NCBI RefSeq assembly: GCF_023516435.1
Contig: NZ_CP097332.1
Location: 124,001 to 188,000 of the forward strand
Reading direction: 5' to 3'
DNA from: Jatrophihabitans telluris
GTDB taxonomy: Bacteria; Actinomycetota; Actinomycetes; Mycobacteriales; Jatrophihabitantaceae
DNA: 64,000 nucleotides
The first letter of the stretch is position 1; every line of letters begins with the position of its first letter. The notes beneath the pieces are model-generated. The model made no database searches and was not told where the DNA came from. It saw nothing but the letters and a program-made list of their open reading frames with translations. Below, one piece after another: positions 16,054-25,373 of the stretch. Both the position numbers and the translations under genes were made by a program.

Positions 16054-18522
16054 TCATCCCGCCGGCGCTCCAGCCGGTGTCGTCGTCGCCGCGCCTTGCG
16101 GAGCCTGGGAGGTGGTGGTCGGCGTCGGTGAGGCGGGCGGCGTGGTGGTCGTGCAGATCACGCCGAGCACGCCACAGGACTTCGACGGGGTGGGCGTCGG
16201 GGTCGGCGTCGGAGTGGGGGCCGGCGCGGTCGTGGTCGGTGCGGTCGTCGACGGTGCCGTGCTCGACGGCGCGGTCGTCGACGGCGCGCTGCTCGACGGC
16301 TTGGTCGAACTCGGTGCGATGTTGGCGCCCTTGGTGATCATCTGGGTCGTCGGCAGCGGCTCGTTCGGCTGGCCGTTGAGGTAGGCGTCCATGAACGCCT
16401 TCCACGTGAGCCCCGGCAGGTCGCGGCCGTACTCCTGGCCGCCGGAGGCGTTGTGGATCGGCTTGGTCCCACCGGTACCGACCCAGACCGCCGTCGACAG
16501 CTGCGGGGTGTATCCGACCATCCAGGCGTCGCTGTTCTGTCCGGCGTTCGGACCGGTCTGGATACCCGCGGTCCCGGTCTTGGCCCCGGACTGGCGGCCG
16601 CCGGCCAGCGAATCCAGCGACCAGTCGGCAATCGGCTTGAGGCTCAGCCCGACGTCGTTGGCGACCTTCGGGTCCATCGCCCGCGACCCCGAGACCTTGT
16701 GCCGGTAGAGGACGTTGCCCTGGGCGTCGGCCACCTTGGCGACGAAGAAGGTCTTGTGCGCGGTACCGCCGTTGGCGATCGTGGCGAAGCCGTTGGCCTG
16801 GTCGACGGGCCGCACCGCGTAGTCGGCGTCCCCGATGCCGATGCCGAAGCTCACCGTTCCGTCCTTACGGATAAGGGTTTTCTTGCCGCTGCCGTTCACG
16901 TCGCGGATACCCGACGCGATCGCCATGTCGCGTACGTTGTCCGGCCCCACCTTGTTGGCCATCGCGTCGAACACCGTGTTCAGCGAGACCTTCATCGCGA
17001 AGTCCACGCGCACCGCCGGGCTGGAGTACTGCAGGTCCGAGGGATCGTTGTTGACCACCGTCCCGGCGATGTTCTGCGGGGAGGAGCCGTTCACCGTCGA
17101 GGAGATCGCATACGCCGCGTTCTTGCCGTCGACGTTCTGCTGCAGGGCGGTGGCGAGGGTGTAGGGCTTGAAGGACGAACCGGGCGGACGGTAGCCGTTG
17201 GCGTAGTCGAAGTCGGTACCCGTGGAGTTGCCGTAGTAGGCGACCACGCCACCGTTGGCCGGGTTGACGGCCACGAGCGCCGGCCGCGTCCCGTCCTTCT
17301 TCTGCTGCGGGCTCAGGTTGGCGAAGGTCGACTTGACCGCCGCGATCGCGTCGGACTCGGCCGTGCGATTGATGGTTGTCGTGATCCGCAGTCCCTTGGC
17401 GTTGATCTCCGACTCCGGGATGCCGTTGTCGGCCAGTTCCTGCTTGACCTGGGTCCACACCAGTCCGAGCGGCCCGTCCAGGGCTGAGGACTTGGCCGCC
17501 GCCTTCTTGATCGTGGTCGGGAACTTCAGCGTGTCACGCTCGGTCTGGCTGAGCTTTCCGATGCTGACCATGCCGTCCACCACATAGCCCCAGCGATCCT
17601 TCGCCGCGGTCGGCGTGATTCGGGGGTCGTAGTACTCCGGCGACTTGATCACGGCCGCGAGCAGCGCGCCCTGGGACACCGTCAACTGCTGCACATTCAC
17701 GCCGAAGTAGGCCTTGGCCGCCGCCTGGATCCCGTAGGCCCCGCGGCCGAAGTAGATGGTGTTGAGGTAGTTCTCCAGGATGGTGTCCTTGGAGTACTCA
17801 CGGCTGAGCTTGAGCGCGATGGCCGCCTCCTTGACCTTGCGGCCGAGGGTCTGGTCCGAACTCAGGTACGCGTTCTTGACGTACTGCTGCGTGATGGTCG
17901 AACCGCCCTGAACGGAACCACCCTTGATGTCGTTGAGGACCGCCCGCAACGTGCCGCGGATCGAGATCCCGGGCTCGGAGTAGAAACCGCGGTCCTCGGC
18001 CGCGATGACCGCCGACCGGACGTGCTCGGGCACTTTGGACAGAGGCACGCTGGTCCGGTTCTCGCCACCGGTGATGCTCGCGATCGGCGTCCCGTCGGAG
18101 TACAGGAGTTGGGCCGTCTGGCTGGTGTTCAGCGAGTCCGGGCTGGGGACGTTGACCACCTTGTAGACGCCGATGGCGGCCACGGTGAACAGCAACGCGA
18201 ACACCGCCAGCAGGCTGGTGGCGATCACACCGATTCGGCGGCTGACCCGCTTACCGGTGCTCATCCGCGCGATGCGGCGCTTCTTCAGCGCACGCCGGCG
18301 CTTCCACCCGTTCATCGCGGCGAGCTCGGCCGCGGTCGGTCCGACTGCGCGCTTGGCCCGCCGCGAGCCCGGCTTGGCCCCCCAAAGGTCCCCCGGTCCG
18401 TGGGCCCGCTTGCCGGCGCCGTTGCCGGCGCGCGAACCCGGTTGGGACGGGCCGTCGGTCCGGCCGTTGCGGCTAGGACCTCGATCACCGGATCGGCTGT
18501 CGGGGCGATAGTCGTCGGACAC
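16054..18522 (-). CDS. ponA: Bifunctional (class A) penicillin-binding protein, PonA type
   Basis: Encodes 822 residues that polymerise and cross-link peptidoglycan. A basic cytosolic tail (1-90) precedes one membrane segment (IGVIATSLLAVFALLFTVAAIG). The transglycosylase domain has EDRGFYSEPGIS with the catalytic Glu, GGSTITQQYVKN and YLNTIYFGRGAYGIQAAA. The transpeptidase domain has SSFK near residue 447, SLN and KTGT near 649. A Thr/Pro/Ser-rich tail of about 95 residues follows, with one CGVLGVIC pair. GTG 18522 has AGGGAG upstream and is preferred over the longer frame. It is the first gene of a PBP-glycosyltransferase-peptidase operon and is divergent from padR. Confidence 0.95.
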   Translation of the reverse strand: MSDDYRPDSRSGDRGPSRNGRTDGPSQPGSRAGNGAGKRAHGPGDLWGAKPGSRRAKRAVGPTAAELAAMNGWKRRRALKKRRIARMSTGKRVSRRIGVIATSLLAVFALLFTVAAIGVYKVVNVPSPDSLNTSQTAQLLYSDGTPIASITGGENRTSVPLSKVPEHVRSAVIAAEDRGFYSEPGISIRGTLRAVLNDIKGGSVQGGSTITQQYVKNAYLSSDQTLGRKVKEAAIALKLSREYSKDTILENYLNTIYFGRGAYGIQAAAKAYFGVNVQQLTVSQGALLAAVIKSPEYYDPRITPTAAKDRWGYVVDGMVSIGKLSQTERDTLKFPTTIKKAAAKSSALDGPLGLVWTQVKQELADNGIPESEINAKGLRITTTINRTAESDAIAAVKSTFANLSPQQKKDGTRPALVAVNPANGGVVAYYGNSTGTDFDYANGYRPPGSSFKPYTLATALQQNVDGKNAAYAISSTVNGSSPQNIAGTVVNNDPSDLQYSSPAVRVDFAMKVSLNTVFDAMANKVGPDNVRDMAIASGIRDVNGSGKKTLIRKDGTVSFGIGIGDADYAVRPVDQANGFATIANGGTAHKTFFVAKVADAQGNVLYRHKVSGSRAMDPKVANDVGLSLKPIADWSLDSLAGGRQSGAKTGTAGIQTGPNAGQNSDAWMVGYTPQLSTAVWVGTGGTKPIHNASGGQEYGRDLPGLTWKAFMDAYLNGQPNEPLPTTQMITKGANIAPSSTKPSSSAPSTTAPSSTAPSTTAPTTTAPAPTPTPTPTPTPSKSCGVLGVICTTTTPPASPTPTTTSQAPQGAATTTPAGAPAG

Positions 18523-18665
18523 GCTGGAACTCCCTGGGTCGGTGGCAGGCGGACGGCCGCGCAATTGACGGCAACCCGACACGACAGTACGGGCGGTGGC
18601 CTAGGTGCACGATTTGAGCGCTCACCGGCGTCTCAGGTGTGTCCGACCACCCGCCGTGTCGAACT

Positions 18666-18686
18666 GATGTATCGTGGCGATACATC
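18666..18686. promoter_or_regulatory. PadR-type operator candidate
   Basis: Inverted repeat GATGTATCG-TGG-CGATACATC with perfect 9-bp arms, 42 bases before the padR start. The ATGTAT/ATACAT half-sites match those recognised by PadR-family repressors, although canonical spacing is tighter. It lies between divergent padR and ponA, so it could control both. Confidence 0.6.
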
Positions 18687-18727
18687 CGCACGCTATAACG
18701 GTGCGATATGCGGGAGGGGGGACGTCA

Positions 18728-19297
18728 ATGCTGGAGATCGCGGTACTGGGTCTGCTCAACGAGTCCCCGATGCACGGCTACGAACTCCGCAAACGGTTGT
18801 CGAGCCTGCTCGGCGCCTTCCGCGCGTTCTCCTACGGCTCGCTCTACCCGACGCTGCGCCGGCTGCAGGAGGCGGGCTGGATCGACGAGGAAACGCCGCT
18901 GTACGACACGGCCGACCCCGCCGGTATCGGCTTCGCCGGCCGGTCCAAGCGCGGCAAGAAGGTCTACAAGCTGACCGCCGAGGGCAAGGAGCATTTCGCC
19001 TCGCTGCTCGCCGCGGTCGGCCCCGAGGCCTATGACGACGAAGGCTTCGGTACCCGTCTGGCGTTCTTCGCCCAGACCCGCTCCGACATCCGCCTGCAGA
19101 TCCTCGAAGGCCGCCGGCAACGGATGACCGAGCAGGCCGACGGCATGCGGACCTCCATCGCTCGCACCCGCGAACGGATGGATCGCTACACCCTGCAATT
19201 GCAGGAGCACGGCCTGGAGTCCGCCGACCGCGAGGTCCGTTGGCTCACCGAACTGATCGAGAGCGAGCGGTCCACCAAACCGCCCGGTCCTGGCTGA
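18728..19297 (+). CDS. PadR family transcriptional regulator upstream of ino1
   Basis: Encodes 189 residues. The winged helix (MLEIAVLGLLNESPMHGYELRKRL, SYGSLYPTLRRLQEAGWI, KKVYKLTAEGKEHF) covers residues 1-95, with an insertion carrying TPLYDTADPAGIGFAG before the wing. A C-terminal coiled-coil dimerisation region (ILEGRRQRMTEQADGMRTSIARTRERMDRYTLQL) follows. It corresponds to the regulator beside ino1 in mycobacteria. ATG 18728 has AGGGGGG upstream; the frame extends further but crosses the operator. It lies 135 bases before ino1 on the same strand. Confidence 0.93.
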   Translation: MLEIAVLGLLNESPMHGYELRKRLSSLLGAFRAFSYGSLYPTLRRLQEAGWIDEETPLYDTADPAGIGFAGRSKRGKKVYKLTAEGKEHFASLLAAVGPEAYDDEGFGTRLAFFAQTRSDIRLQILEGRRQRMTEQADGMRTSIARTRERMDRYTLQLQEHGLESADREVRWLTELIESERSTKPPGPG

Positions 19298-19432
19298 CGG
19301 GCCGTTCGCACCAGTCCCACCACCCGCTGACGAGCACCTTCCGGCAACGGGGCACCACCGAGCACGACCAGCACCACCCGCATGACCAGACCAAAAGAAC
19401 CGAGCAACACCACCACTAAGGAGGAGCCCGCC

Positions 19433-20542
19433 ATGGGTTCGGAAAACGGCAGCGGTCGCATCCGCGTAGCCATCGTCGGCGTAGGCAACTGTGCCGCGTC
19501 GCTCGTGCAGGGCGTGCACTTCTACCGTGACGCCGACCCGTCGGGCACCGTCCCGGGTCTGATGCACGTCAAGTTCGGCCCGTACCACGTCAGCGACATC
19601 GACTTCGTCGCCGCGTTCGACGTGGACGCGAAGAAGGTCGGTCGCGACCTGTCCGAGGCCATCGTCGCCTCGGAGAACAACACCATCAAGATCGCGGACG
19701 TCCCCCCGCTGGACGTTCCCGTCCTGCGCGGTCACACCCTCGACGGCCTCGGCAAGTACTACCGCGAGACCATCGAGGAGTCCGACGAGCAGCCCGTCGA
19801 CGTCGTCAAGGTTCTCAAGGACGCCGCTGTCGACGTCCTGATCTGTTACCTGCCGGTCGGTTCGGAGGACGCCGCGAAGTTCTACGCGCAGTGCGCCATC
19901 GACGCCAAGGTCGCCTTCGTCAACGCCCTGCCCGTCTTCATCGCCGGTACCCCCGAGTGGGCCGCGAAGTTCGAAGAGGCCGGTGTGCCGATCGTCGGTG
20001 ACGACATCAAGTCCCAGGTCGGCGCGACGATCACACACCGCGTCATGGCCAAGTTGTTCGAGGACCGTGGCGTAGTGCTGGACCGCACCTACCAGCTCAA
20101 CGTCGGTGGCAACATGGACTTCAAGAACATGTTGGAGCGTGACCGCCTCGAGTCGAAGAAGATCTCCAAGACCCAGTCGGTCACCTCGAACCTGACCGGT
20201 CCGCTCGGCGGCAAGATCTCTGACCGCAACGTCCACATCGGCCCGTCGGACTACGTCCAGTGGCTCGACGACCGCAAGTGGGCCTACGTCCGGCTCGAGG
20301 GTCGTGCCTTCGGTGAGGTTCCGCTGACCCTCGAGTACAAGCTCGAGGTCTGGGACTCGCCCAACTCGGCCGGCATCATCATCGACGCCCTGCGCGCCGC
20401 GAAGATCGCCAAGGACCGTGGGATCGGTGGCCCGATCCTGTCGGCGTCCTCGTACTTCATGAAGTCCCCGCCGGTCCAGTACGACGACACCACGGCCCGG
20501 CAGCAGGTCGAGGCTTTCATCAACGGTGATATCGAGCGCTAA
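19433..20542 (+). CDS. ino1: Inositol-3-phosphate synthase
   Basis: Encodes 369 residues, the actinobacterial length. It converts glucose 6-phosphate to inositol 1-phosphate, the first step to phosphatidylinositol, lipomannan and mycothiol. The NAD-binding start [19 protein letters not shown] is followed by [20 protein letters not shown], the conserved [15 protein letters not shown] and [12 protein letters not shown] catalytic segments, and [16 protein letters not shown] 19433 has AAGGAGG eight bases upstream; an earlier in-frame ATG at 19382 lacks a ribosome-binding site. A strong terminator follows. Mycothiol supply links it to the isomerase at the start of the window. Confidence 0.97.
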   Translation: MGSENGSGRIRVAIVGVGNCAASLVQGVHFYRDADPSGTVPGLMHVKFGPYHVSDIDFVAAFDVDAKKVGRDLSEAIVASENNTIKIADVPPLDVPVLRGHTLDGLGKYYRETIEESDEQPVDVVKVLKDAAVDVLICYLPVGSEDAAKFYAQCAIDAKVAFVNALPVFIAGTPEWAAKFEEAGVPIVGDDIKSQVGATITHRVMAKLFEDRGVVLDRTYQLNVGGNMDFKNMLERDRLESKKISKTQSVTSNLTGPLGGKISDRNVHIGPSDYVQWLDDRKWAYVRLEGRAFGEVPLTLEYKLEVWDSPNSAGIIIDALRAAKIAKDRGIGGPILSASSYFMKSPPVQYDDTTARQQVEAFINGDIER

Positions 20543-20566
20543 GCGCCCCGCCTGACCGTTCACACG

Positions 20567-20604
20567 GAAGAGGCCGGGATTCCTTCGGGAATCCCGGCCT
20601 CTTC
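20567..20604 (+). terminator. Strong intrinsic terminator after ino1 with TTCG tetraloop
   Basis: A 17-bp perfect stem (20567-20583 with 20588-20604) closes the stable tetraloop TTCG, 24 bases after the ino1 stop. It is followed by TCACG, with no T-tract, as is common in actinobacteria. Confidence 0.9.
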
Positions 20605-20605
20605 T

Positions 20606-20762
20606 CACGTTGAGGTTGCCCTCGTTGCGAGCCCACCACCGTTGACGTTGCCCTTGTTGCGTGACGTCCACGAGCAACTTGGGCAACCTCTACGTCAGAC
20701 GGCCCGCAACTTGGGCAACCTCAACGTCCGACGGCCCGCAACTTGGGCAACCTCAACGTCAG
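20606..20762. repeat. Second 32-bp-period repeat array at a convergent junction
   Basis: Same family as the array at 829-1046. Two forward copies have CGTTG starting at 20608 and 20640. Three inverted copies (GCAACTTGGGCAACCTCAACG type) have GCAAC starting at 20674, 20706 and 20738. Every neighbouring pair in the same orientation is 32 bases apart. The last copy runs into the TGA stop codon of the chemoreceptor gene. The array lies between ino1 and an opposing gene, as at the first locus. Confidence 0.9.
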
Positions 20763-22423
20763 ACGGTGAACCCGCTGATGACGATGCGGAGCTCGTCCGA
20801 CAGGCGCGCCAGCTCTGCCGCCGACTGCTCGGTCTGCGCGACGCCCTCGCGAGAGGATTGGGCGACGGACACGACGGTGTCCAGGCTGACCGCGATCTGC
20901 GAGACGCCGGAGGCCGCTTCGTTCACCGATCGCGAGATCTCCACGGTGGTGGCGGCCTGCTCCTCGACCGCCGCGGCGATGGTGGTCTGGTACTCGTTGA
21001 TGTTCTCGATGATCTCGAAGACCCGGCCGATGGCCTCCACCGCAGCGGTGGTGTCGCCCTGGATCTTCTCCACCCGGGACGAGATCTCCTCCGTCGCCTT
21101 GGCGGTCTCCTGGGCCAGGTCCTTGACCTCGGAGGCAACCACGGCAAAGCCCTTGCCTGCTGCCCCCGCCCGCGCAGCCTCGATCGTGGCGTTGAGCGCC
21201 AGCAGGTTCGTCTGCTCGGCGATGGCGGTGATGACCCGGACGACGCTGCCGATCTGCGAGGACGATTCGCCGAGCCGGGTGACGGTCTCCGTCGCCGCCC
21301 GGGCCTCGGTCACGGCGGTGGCCGCCACCTGGACCGCGTTGGCCGAAGACTGCTCGATCTCGTTGATCGAGGCCGTCATCTGCTCGGTCGCCGCGGCCAC
21401 CGTCTGCACATGTGTGGACACCTCGTCGGCAACCGCGGCGGCGTTGGCCGACTCACGCGCCGTCTCGTCCGCGGTGGCCGAAACCTGGGCCCCGATCACG
21501 GTCAACTGCTCGGCGCTGCTGGCCAGGCCGACAGCGGAGGACCCGATGGACGACAACGTGTGCCGCAGCGAGCCCTGGGCCTTGTCGAGAGCGCCCGCCA
21601 TCCGCCCGATCTCATCCTTGGCCTGCACCCCCGCGGACTGGGTCAGGTCACCCTCGGACAGGTGTTCCAGCACCCGCTGGACCCGGCTGAGTGGTTTGGC
21701 GATCATCAGCACCAGGCCGACCCCGAGCACGATGAGCAGCAGCGCGGCGACCCCCAGGACCGTCCACGACAAGCGGACCGCATCGCTCTTGGTTGTCTGG
21801 ATGTGGACCAGACCGTCGGTCATCTCCTGCTCGTCCAACGCGGTGAGCTTGTCGAAGGCCGCCTGCAGGGTGTCGACCAGCGGACCGATCTGGGCCTGGT
21901 AGATCGTCGCGAACTTCGCGTTCATCGCCGCGGTGTGGACACCCTTGGCCATCGGCAGCAGCACGTTGTCCGAGATCTGGATGATCTGGTTGATGACCGG
22001 CGTCACCGAGGCGTCGAAGAGCTGCCGCTGGACGGCCGGAAGGTTCTGGGAGTAGGCCGCCAGACCGGCGACGGTCAGCGCCTTCTTCTTGGCGTAGGTG
22101 TCCAGGCCGTCGGCGATGTCGGCCGGAGCGTTGAACATGCCGGCCTGCACGAGGTTGATCCGCATCCGGGCGAACGCCTCGCGGGTCACGCCGAAGTCGA
22201 CCGCGCGCTTGGACGCTCCCGCGACGACCGTGTTGGCGGTCGACTCGGTCTTGGAGATGCCGGAGGTGCCGATGACGCCGACGAGGGCCGTGGCGAGCAA
22301 CCCGAGCACCACCAGCAAGCTGACCTTGCCGGCGACCGGCACGTTGGTCAGGATGCGAAGCGGGTTCCGGCGAACGCTCGTCGCGCCCGCAGCGGACAGG
22401 ACGGGTTGTGCCACAACAGTCAC
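20759..22423 (-). CDS. Methyl-accepting chemotaxis protein
   Basis: Encodes 554 residues. A first membrane segment ([19 protein letters not shown]) precedes a helical external sensor of about 160 residues of the four-helix-bundle type. Then come a second membrane segment ([20 protein letters not shown]), a HAMP domain (about 234-285) and the cytosolic signalling helix hairpin with tip motif [21 protein letters not shown]. It would signal through CheW and CheA, but no che or flagellar gene is in the window. The frame is open to 22495; GTG 22423 has GGAGG at ideal spacing and is preferred. Its stop codon abuts the repeat array. Confidence 0.92.
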   Translation of the reverse strand: MTVVAQPVLSAAGATSVRRNPLRILTNVPVAGKVSLLVVLGLLATALVGVIGTSGISKTESTANTVVAGASKRAVDFGVTREAFARMRINLVQAGMFNAPADIADGLDTYAKKKALTVAGLAAYSQNLPAVQRQLFDASVTPVINQIIQISDNVLLPMAKGVHTAAMNAKFATIYQAQIGPLVDTLQAAFDKLTALDEQEMTDGLVHIQTTKSDAVRLSWTVLGVAALLLIVLGVGLVLMIAKPLSRVQRVLEHLSEGDLTQSAGVQAKDEIGRMAGALDKAQGSLRHTLSSIGSSAVGLASSAEQLTVIGAQVSATADETARESANAAAVADEVSTHVQTVAAATEQMTASINEIEQSSANAVQVAATAVTEARAATETVTRLGESSSQIGSVVRVITAIAEQTNLLALNATIEAARAGAAGKGFAVVASEVKDLAQETAKATEEISSRVEKIQGDTTAAVEAIGRVFEIIENINEYQTTIAAAVEEQAATTVEISRSVNEAASGVSQIAVSLDTVVSVAQSSREGVAQTEQSAAELARLSDELRIVISGFTV

Positions 22424-22566
22424 GGGGAATGCCTCCGGGTTCGGTGCCGGCGGCCCTCCGTATGAGGCCTTGACGGCAACAGTCACGGTCCCCATCGTCG
22501 GATTACAAGATCACCTGAATGGTCGATCCCGGCTTCCCGAGCGCACCGGTCACTCCCGGGCCCGCG

Positions 22567-23106
22567 CTACACCGTGAGCTGGGCAGTGCCGGTGCCGGTC
22601 CCCTCCGACAGCACGGGAGCGGGGTCGGTGTCCGAGGGCGGCATCAGGACCACGGGACAGGGCGAACGCAGGACGACCTGCGGCGCGATCAGGGACTTGC
22701 CCACGGTCGCCAGCCCACCGGCGCGAGGCGAGTCGAGCACGAGCAACTGTGCGCCGACCGCCGCTGCCAGCAACACCGACGAGGCGGACCCGCGGCGCAG
22801 CGAGAAGGAGATCCGGAGCGCCTCCAGATCGCCGACGGCTCGCTCCAGTTCGGCGCGCAGCCGTTCCTCCTCCTCGACGAAGGCGTCTTCCGGCGCGACC
22901 GGGCTGATCGCGCTCGGACGCCCCCCGGGCGCCGAGGGCGTGCGCGGACCGCGCCAGGCGGTTACCGCCACCACGGAGGTGTCCCGCAGGTGCGCCTCGG
23001 CTGCGGCCCACCGGACCGCGTCGGGCGATCCGGTACGTCGGGACACACCGACCACGATCGGACTGGCCATCGGGTTCGGGCCTGCGTTGCCATGTGGCTC
23101 GCTCAT
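22567..23106 (-). CDS. Universal stress protein (UspA-like)
   Basis: Encodes 179 residues with one Usp domain: IVVGVSRRTGSPDAVRWAAAEA at the N-terminus, DTSVVAVTAW, and near the end LLVLDSPRAGGLATVGKSLIAPQVVLRSPCPVVLMP, which resembles the nucleotide-binding loop of ATP-binding Usp proteins but lacks a clean G-2x-G-9x-G(S/T). It follows the MFS gene by four bases, so the two are co-transcribed, and might modulate that transporter. A low-complexity TGTGTAQLTV tail ends it. Confidence 0.82.
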   Translation of the reverse strand: MSEPHGNAGPNPMASPIVVGVSRRTGSPDAVRWAAAEAHLRDTSVVAVTAWRGPRTPSAPGGRPSAISPVAPEDAFVEEEERLRAELERAVGDLEALRISFSLRRGSASSVLLAAAVGAQLLVLDSPRAGGLATVGKSLIAPQVVLRSPCPVVLMPPSDTDPAPVLSEGTGTGTAQLTV

Positions 23107-23110
23107 GGGT

Positions 23111-24616
23111 TCAGGCCACCTCTTCCAGCTCGTCCGAGGCCTTGGTCAGCGGGTCGGCGATGTCCTCCAGCGACCGGCGCTCGGCGTTGATCGCGAGGAA
23201 GAAGGCGACGATCCCACCGAAGATCATCACGCCCGCTCCCAGGTAGTAGCCCACGGTGAGCGGTCCCCGGGGCGGGTTGGCGTTGTTCGCGCCGCCGATC
23301 AGGTGGCCGTAGAGCGACGTGGCGATCGCACCGCAGATCTGGGCGATGGAGAAGAAGACCGCGATCGCCTGGCCGCGCAGTTCCAGCGGGAAGATCTCGC
23401 TGACGGTCAGATAGGCCGAGGACGCACCGGCGGAGGCGAAGAAGAAGATGATGCACCACAGGATGGTCTGGGTGGTCGCGTTCAGCGAACCCGCCTGGAA
23501 CAGGTAGGCCGAGATGGCCAGTAGGACCCCGGACAACGTGTACGTCCCGGTGATCATCACCCGCCGGCCGATCGTGTCGAACAGCGGTCCCAGCAGCAGC
23601 GGCCCGAGCAGGTTTCCGAACGCGAAGGGCAGGAAGTAGTAGCTCGTGTGGGCGCTGCTGACCTTGAAGAAGTGTTCGAGCACCAGTGCGTAGGAGAAGA
23701 AGATCGCGTTGTAGAGGAAGGCCTGGGTCGCCATCAGTGAGATGCCCAGGATCGTCCGCCGCGGGTAGGTGGAGAAGAAGATCCCGAAGAGCTGGCCGAA
23801 CGGGATCCACTTCTGCGGGACGATCTTGATGGCCTTCTTGTCGTCCACCTCGGGCAGCTCGTGACCGTCGTTGCGGACCCGTTCCTCGATGTCGTCCAGG
23901 GTCCGTTCGGCTTCCTCGGCGTGCCCGTGGGTCATCTGCCAGCGCGGGCTCTCCGGGATGTGCCGGCGCAGACCGATGATCAACAGCCCCAGCAGCGGTC
24001 CGATGAAGAAGCCGATGCGCCAGCCCACACTCTTGGGGACGGCGTCGGACAGCAGGTAGAGGTTGGCGGCTGCGCCGATCGCGGCACCGCCCCAGTAGGT
24101 GCCGTTGATCGCGATGTCCACCCGGCCGCGATAGTGGGACGGGATCAGCTCGTCGATCGCGGAGTTGATGGCGGAGTACTCCCCGCCGATTCCGACCCCG
24201 GCGACGAACCGGAACGCGGCCAGCACCCAGAAGTTCCAGGACAGCCCGGCCAGACCGGAGCCGACGAGATAGATGGCCAACGTCAGCATGAAGATCTTGC
24301 GGCGCCCGATGCGGTCGGTGATCCGGCCGAAGAACAGCGCGCCGACCACCTGGCCGACGAGATAGACCGACCCGAGCGCGCCCACGTCGGCGTTGGTCAG
24401 GCCGAGGCTGTCCTTGAAGCCCGCCTGGGAGACGATCTGGATCTCCAGGCCGTCCAGGATCCAGGACACCCCGAGTCCGACGACGATGAGCCAGTGGAAC
24501 CGTGCCCACGGCAGTCGATCGAGCCGGGCGGGGACCACGCTGCGGACGGCGCGGGGCCGCTGCGGGCTGGTCTTGCTGGAACTGCCGATCGGCTGGCCTG
24601 GCGTCGCTGCCGTCAC
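23111..24616 (-). CDS. MFS transporter, sugar-porter/metabolite:H+ symporter type
   Basis: Encodes 501 residues with 12 predicted membrane segments. The loop 2-3 signature GRITDRIGRRKIF, the RFVAGVGIGGEYSAINSAIDELIPSHYRGR helix 4-5 region, and the PESPRW motif after helix 6 place it in the sugar-porter or metabolite:H+ symporter branch. A cytosolic loop of about 65 residues separates the halves. Substrate is unknown. GTG 24616 with GAGG seven bases upstream is the best start; codons upstream in the frame are Arg/Cys-rich and look non-coding. It forms an operon with the downstream Usp gene. Confidence 0.87.
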   Translation of the reverse strand: MTAATPGQPIGSSSKTSPQRPRAVRSVVPARLDRLPWARFHWLIVVGLGVSWILDGLEIQIVSQAGFKDSLGLTNADVGALGSVYLVGQVVGALFFGRITDRIGRRKIFMLTLAIYLVGSGLAGLSWNFWVLAAFRFVAGVGIGGEYSAINSAIDELIPSHYRGRVDIAINGTYWGGAAIGAAANLYLLSDAVPKSVGWRIGFFIGPLLGLLIIGLRRHIPESPRWQMTHGHAEEAERTLDDIEERVRNDGHELPEVDDKKAIKIVPQKWIPFGQLFGIFFSTYPRRTILGISLMATQAFLYNAIFFSYALVLEHFFKVSSAHTSYYFLPFAFGNLLGPLLLGPLFDTIGRRVMITGTYTLSGVLLAISAYLFQAGSLNATTQTILWCIIFFFASAGASSAYLTVSEIFPLELRGQAIAVFFSIAQICGAIATSLYGHLIGGANNANPPRGPLTVGYYLGAGVMIFGGIVAFFLAINAERRSLEDIADPLTKASDELEEVA

Positions 24617-24722
24617 CGCACACCTCGTCGGGTCGCGCCGGCTCGCGTGTTCAGCCAGCCTGTATGTCCTACACCTCCGACGCCTTCGGTACCAACCACG
24701 CAACCCCGACTTAACCGAGCAA

Positions 24723-25307
24723 TCAGTTCAGGCCGGCGTCGACGGGGTAGGTCGACAACAGCGACAGCGGCGCGGACTGGCGGCGCAGGACGGTCCGCCA
24801 CAGGCCGCCTGGCTGCTGGGAGAACACGTCGTCCAGGCCGCCGGCGACCACGAACCACCCGCCGTCGGCGATCTCGTCGTCCAACTGCCCGACCGACCAC
24901 CCGGAGTGGCCGGCGAAGACCCGCAGGCTGGCCGCACTCACCGCAACCTCGCTCGGCTCGGCGTCCAGGTCGACCAGGGCCAGGCCGCCGCTGACCGCGC
25001 GCAGGCCGTTGCCGGCATCGGTCGAGCCGGCCAGCCGTCCCAGGCCCAGCGCCCCGTCGCGCTGCACCGGTCCGCCTTGGAAGACGACGGACGGCTCGCT
25101 CATGACCTCCTGCCAGTCCGGCAGGATCTGGCCCACCGGGGTGTGCGACGGGCGGTTGATGATGACCCCGACCGAGCCGGTCTCGTCGTGCTCGATGAGG
25201 AAGACGACCGTTCGGAAGAACTCGGGGTCGCTCAGCGCCGGGGCAGCGACCAGCAGTCTGTGGGCGGCGGGTGGCAGCTGCCACGAGTCCCGACCGTCAT
25301 GCGCCAT
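24723..25307 (-). CDS. YqgE/AlgH family protein (UPF0301)
   Basis: Encodes 194 residues. Typical family segments are LLVAAPALSDPEFFRTVVFLIEHDETGSVGVIINRP, VFQGGPVQRDGALGL, and RVFAGHSGWSVGQLDDEIADGGWFV. The fold is known from structures, but the biochemical role is not settled. ATG 25307 has AAGGAGA upstream. It is divergent from the MFS gene on its right, the same pairing as the Rv0038/Rv0037c pair in mycobacteria. Confidence 0.92.
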   Translation of the reverse strand: MAHDGRDSWQLPPAAHRLLVAAPALSDPEFFRTVVFLIEHDETGSVGVIINRPSHTPVGQILPDWQEVMSEPSVVFQGGPVQRDGALGLGRLAGSTDAGNGLRAVSGGLALVDLDAEPSEVAVSAASLRVFAGHSGWSVGQLDDEIADGGWFVVAGGLDDVFSQQPGGLWRTVLRRQSAPLSLLSTYPVDAGLN

Positions 25308-25361
25308 CGGTGTCTCCTTCCCTCCCCGTACATCCTGCACCCGGGGGACAGGCAGGACGGA

Positions 25362-25373
25362 TACGGTTCATCC
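25362..25373 (+). promoter_or_regulatory. -10 element for a probable leaderless transcript
   Basis: TACGGT (25362-25367) fits the actinobacterial TANNNT -10 consensus and lies six bases before GTG 25374, which has no ribosome-binding site. This spacing puts transcription start at the start codon. Confidence 0.45.

Noticed and set aside
14645-16384. 579-residue plus-strand open frame
   Set aside because: It is antisense to the GT-C and PBP genes, with Arg/Gln/Gly-rich shadow composition.
18725-20686. 653-residue minus-strand open frame
   Set aside because: It lies antisense to padR and ino1, both of which have full family motifs. Its start includes the repeat array, and its composition is that of a shadow frame.
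20642-22465. 607-residue plus-strand open frame
   Set aside because: It is antisense to the chemoreceptor and has no conserved domain.
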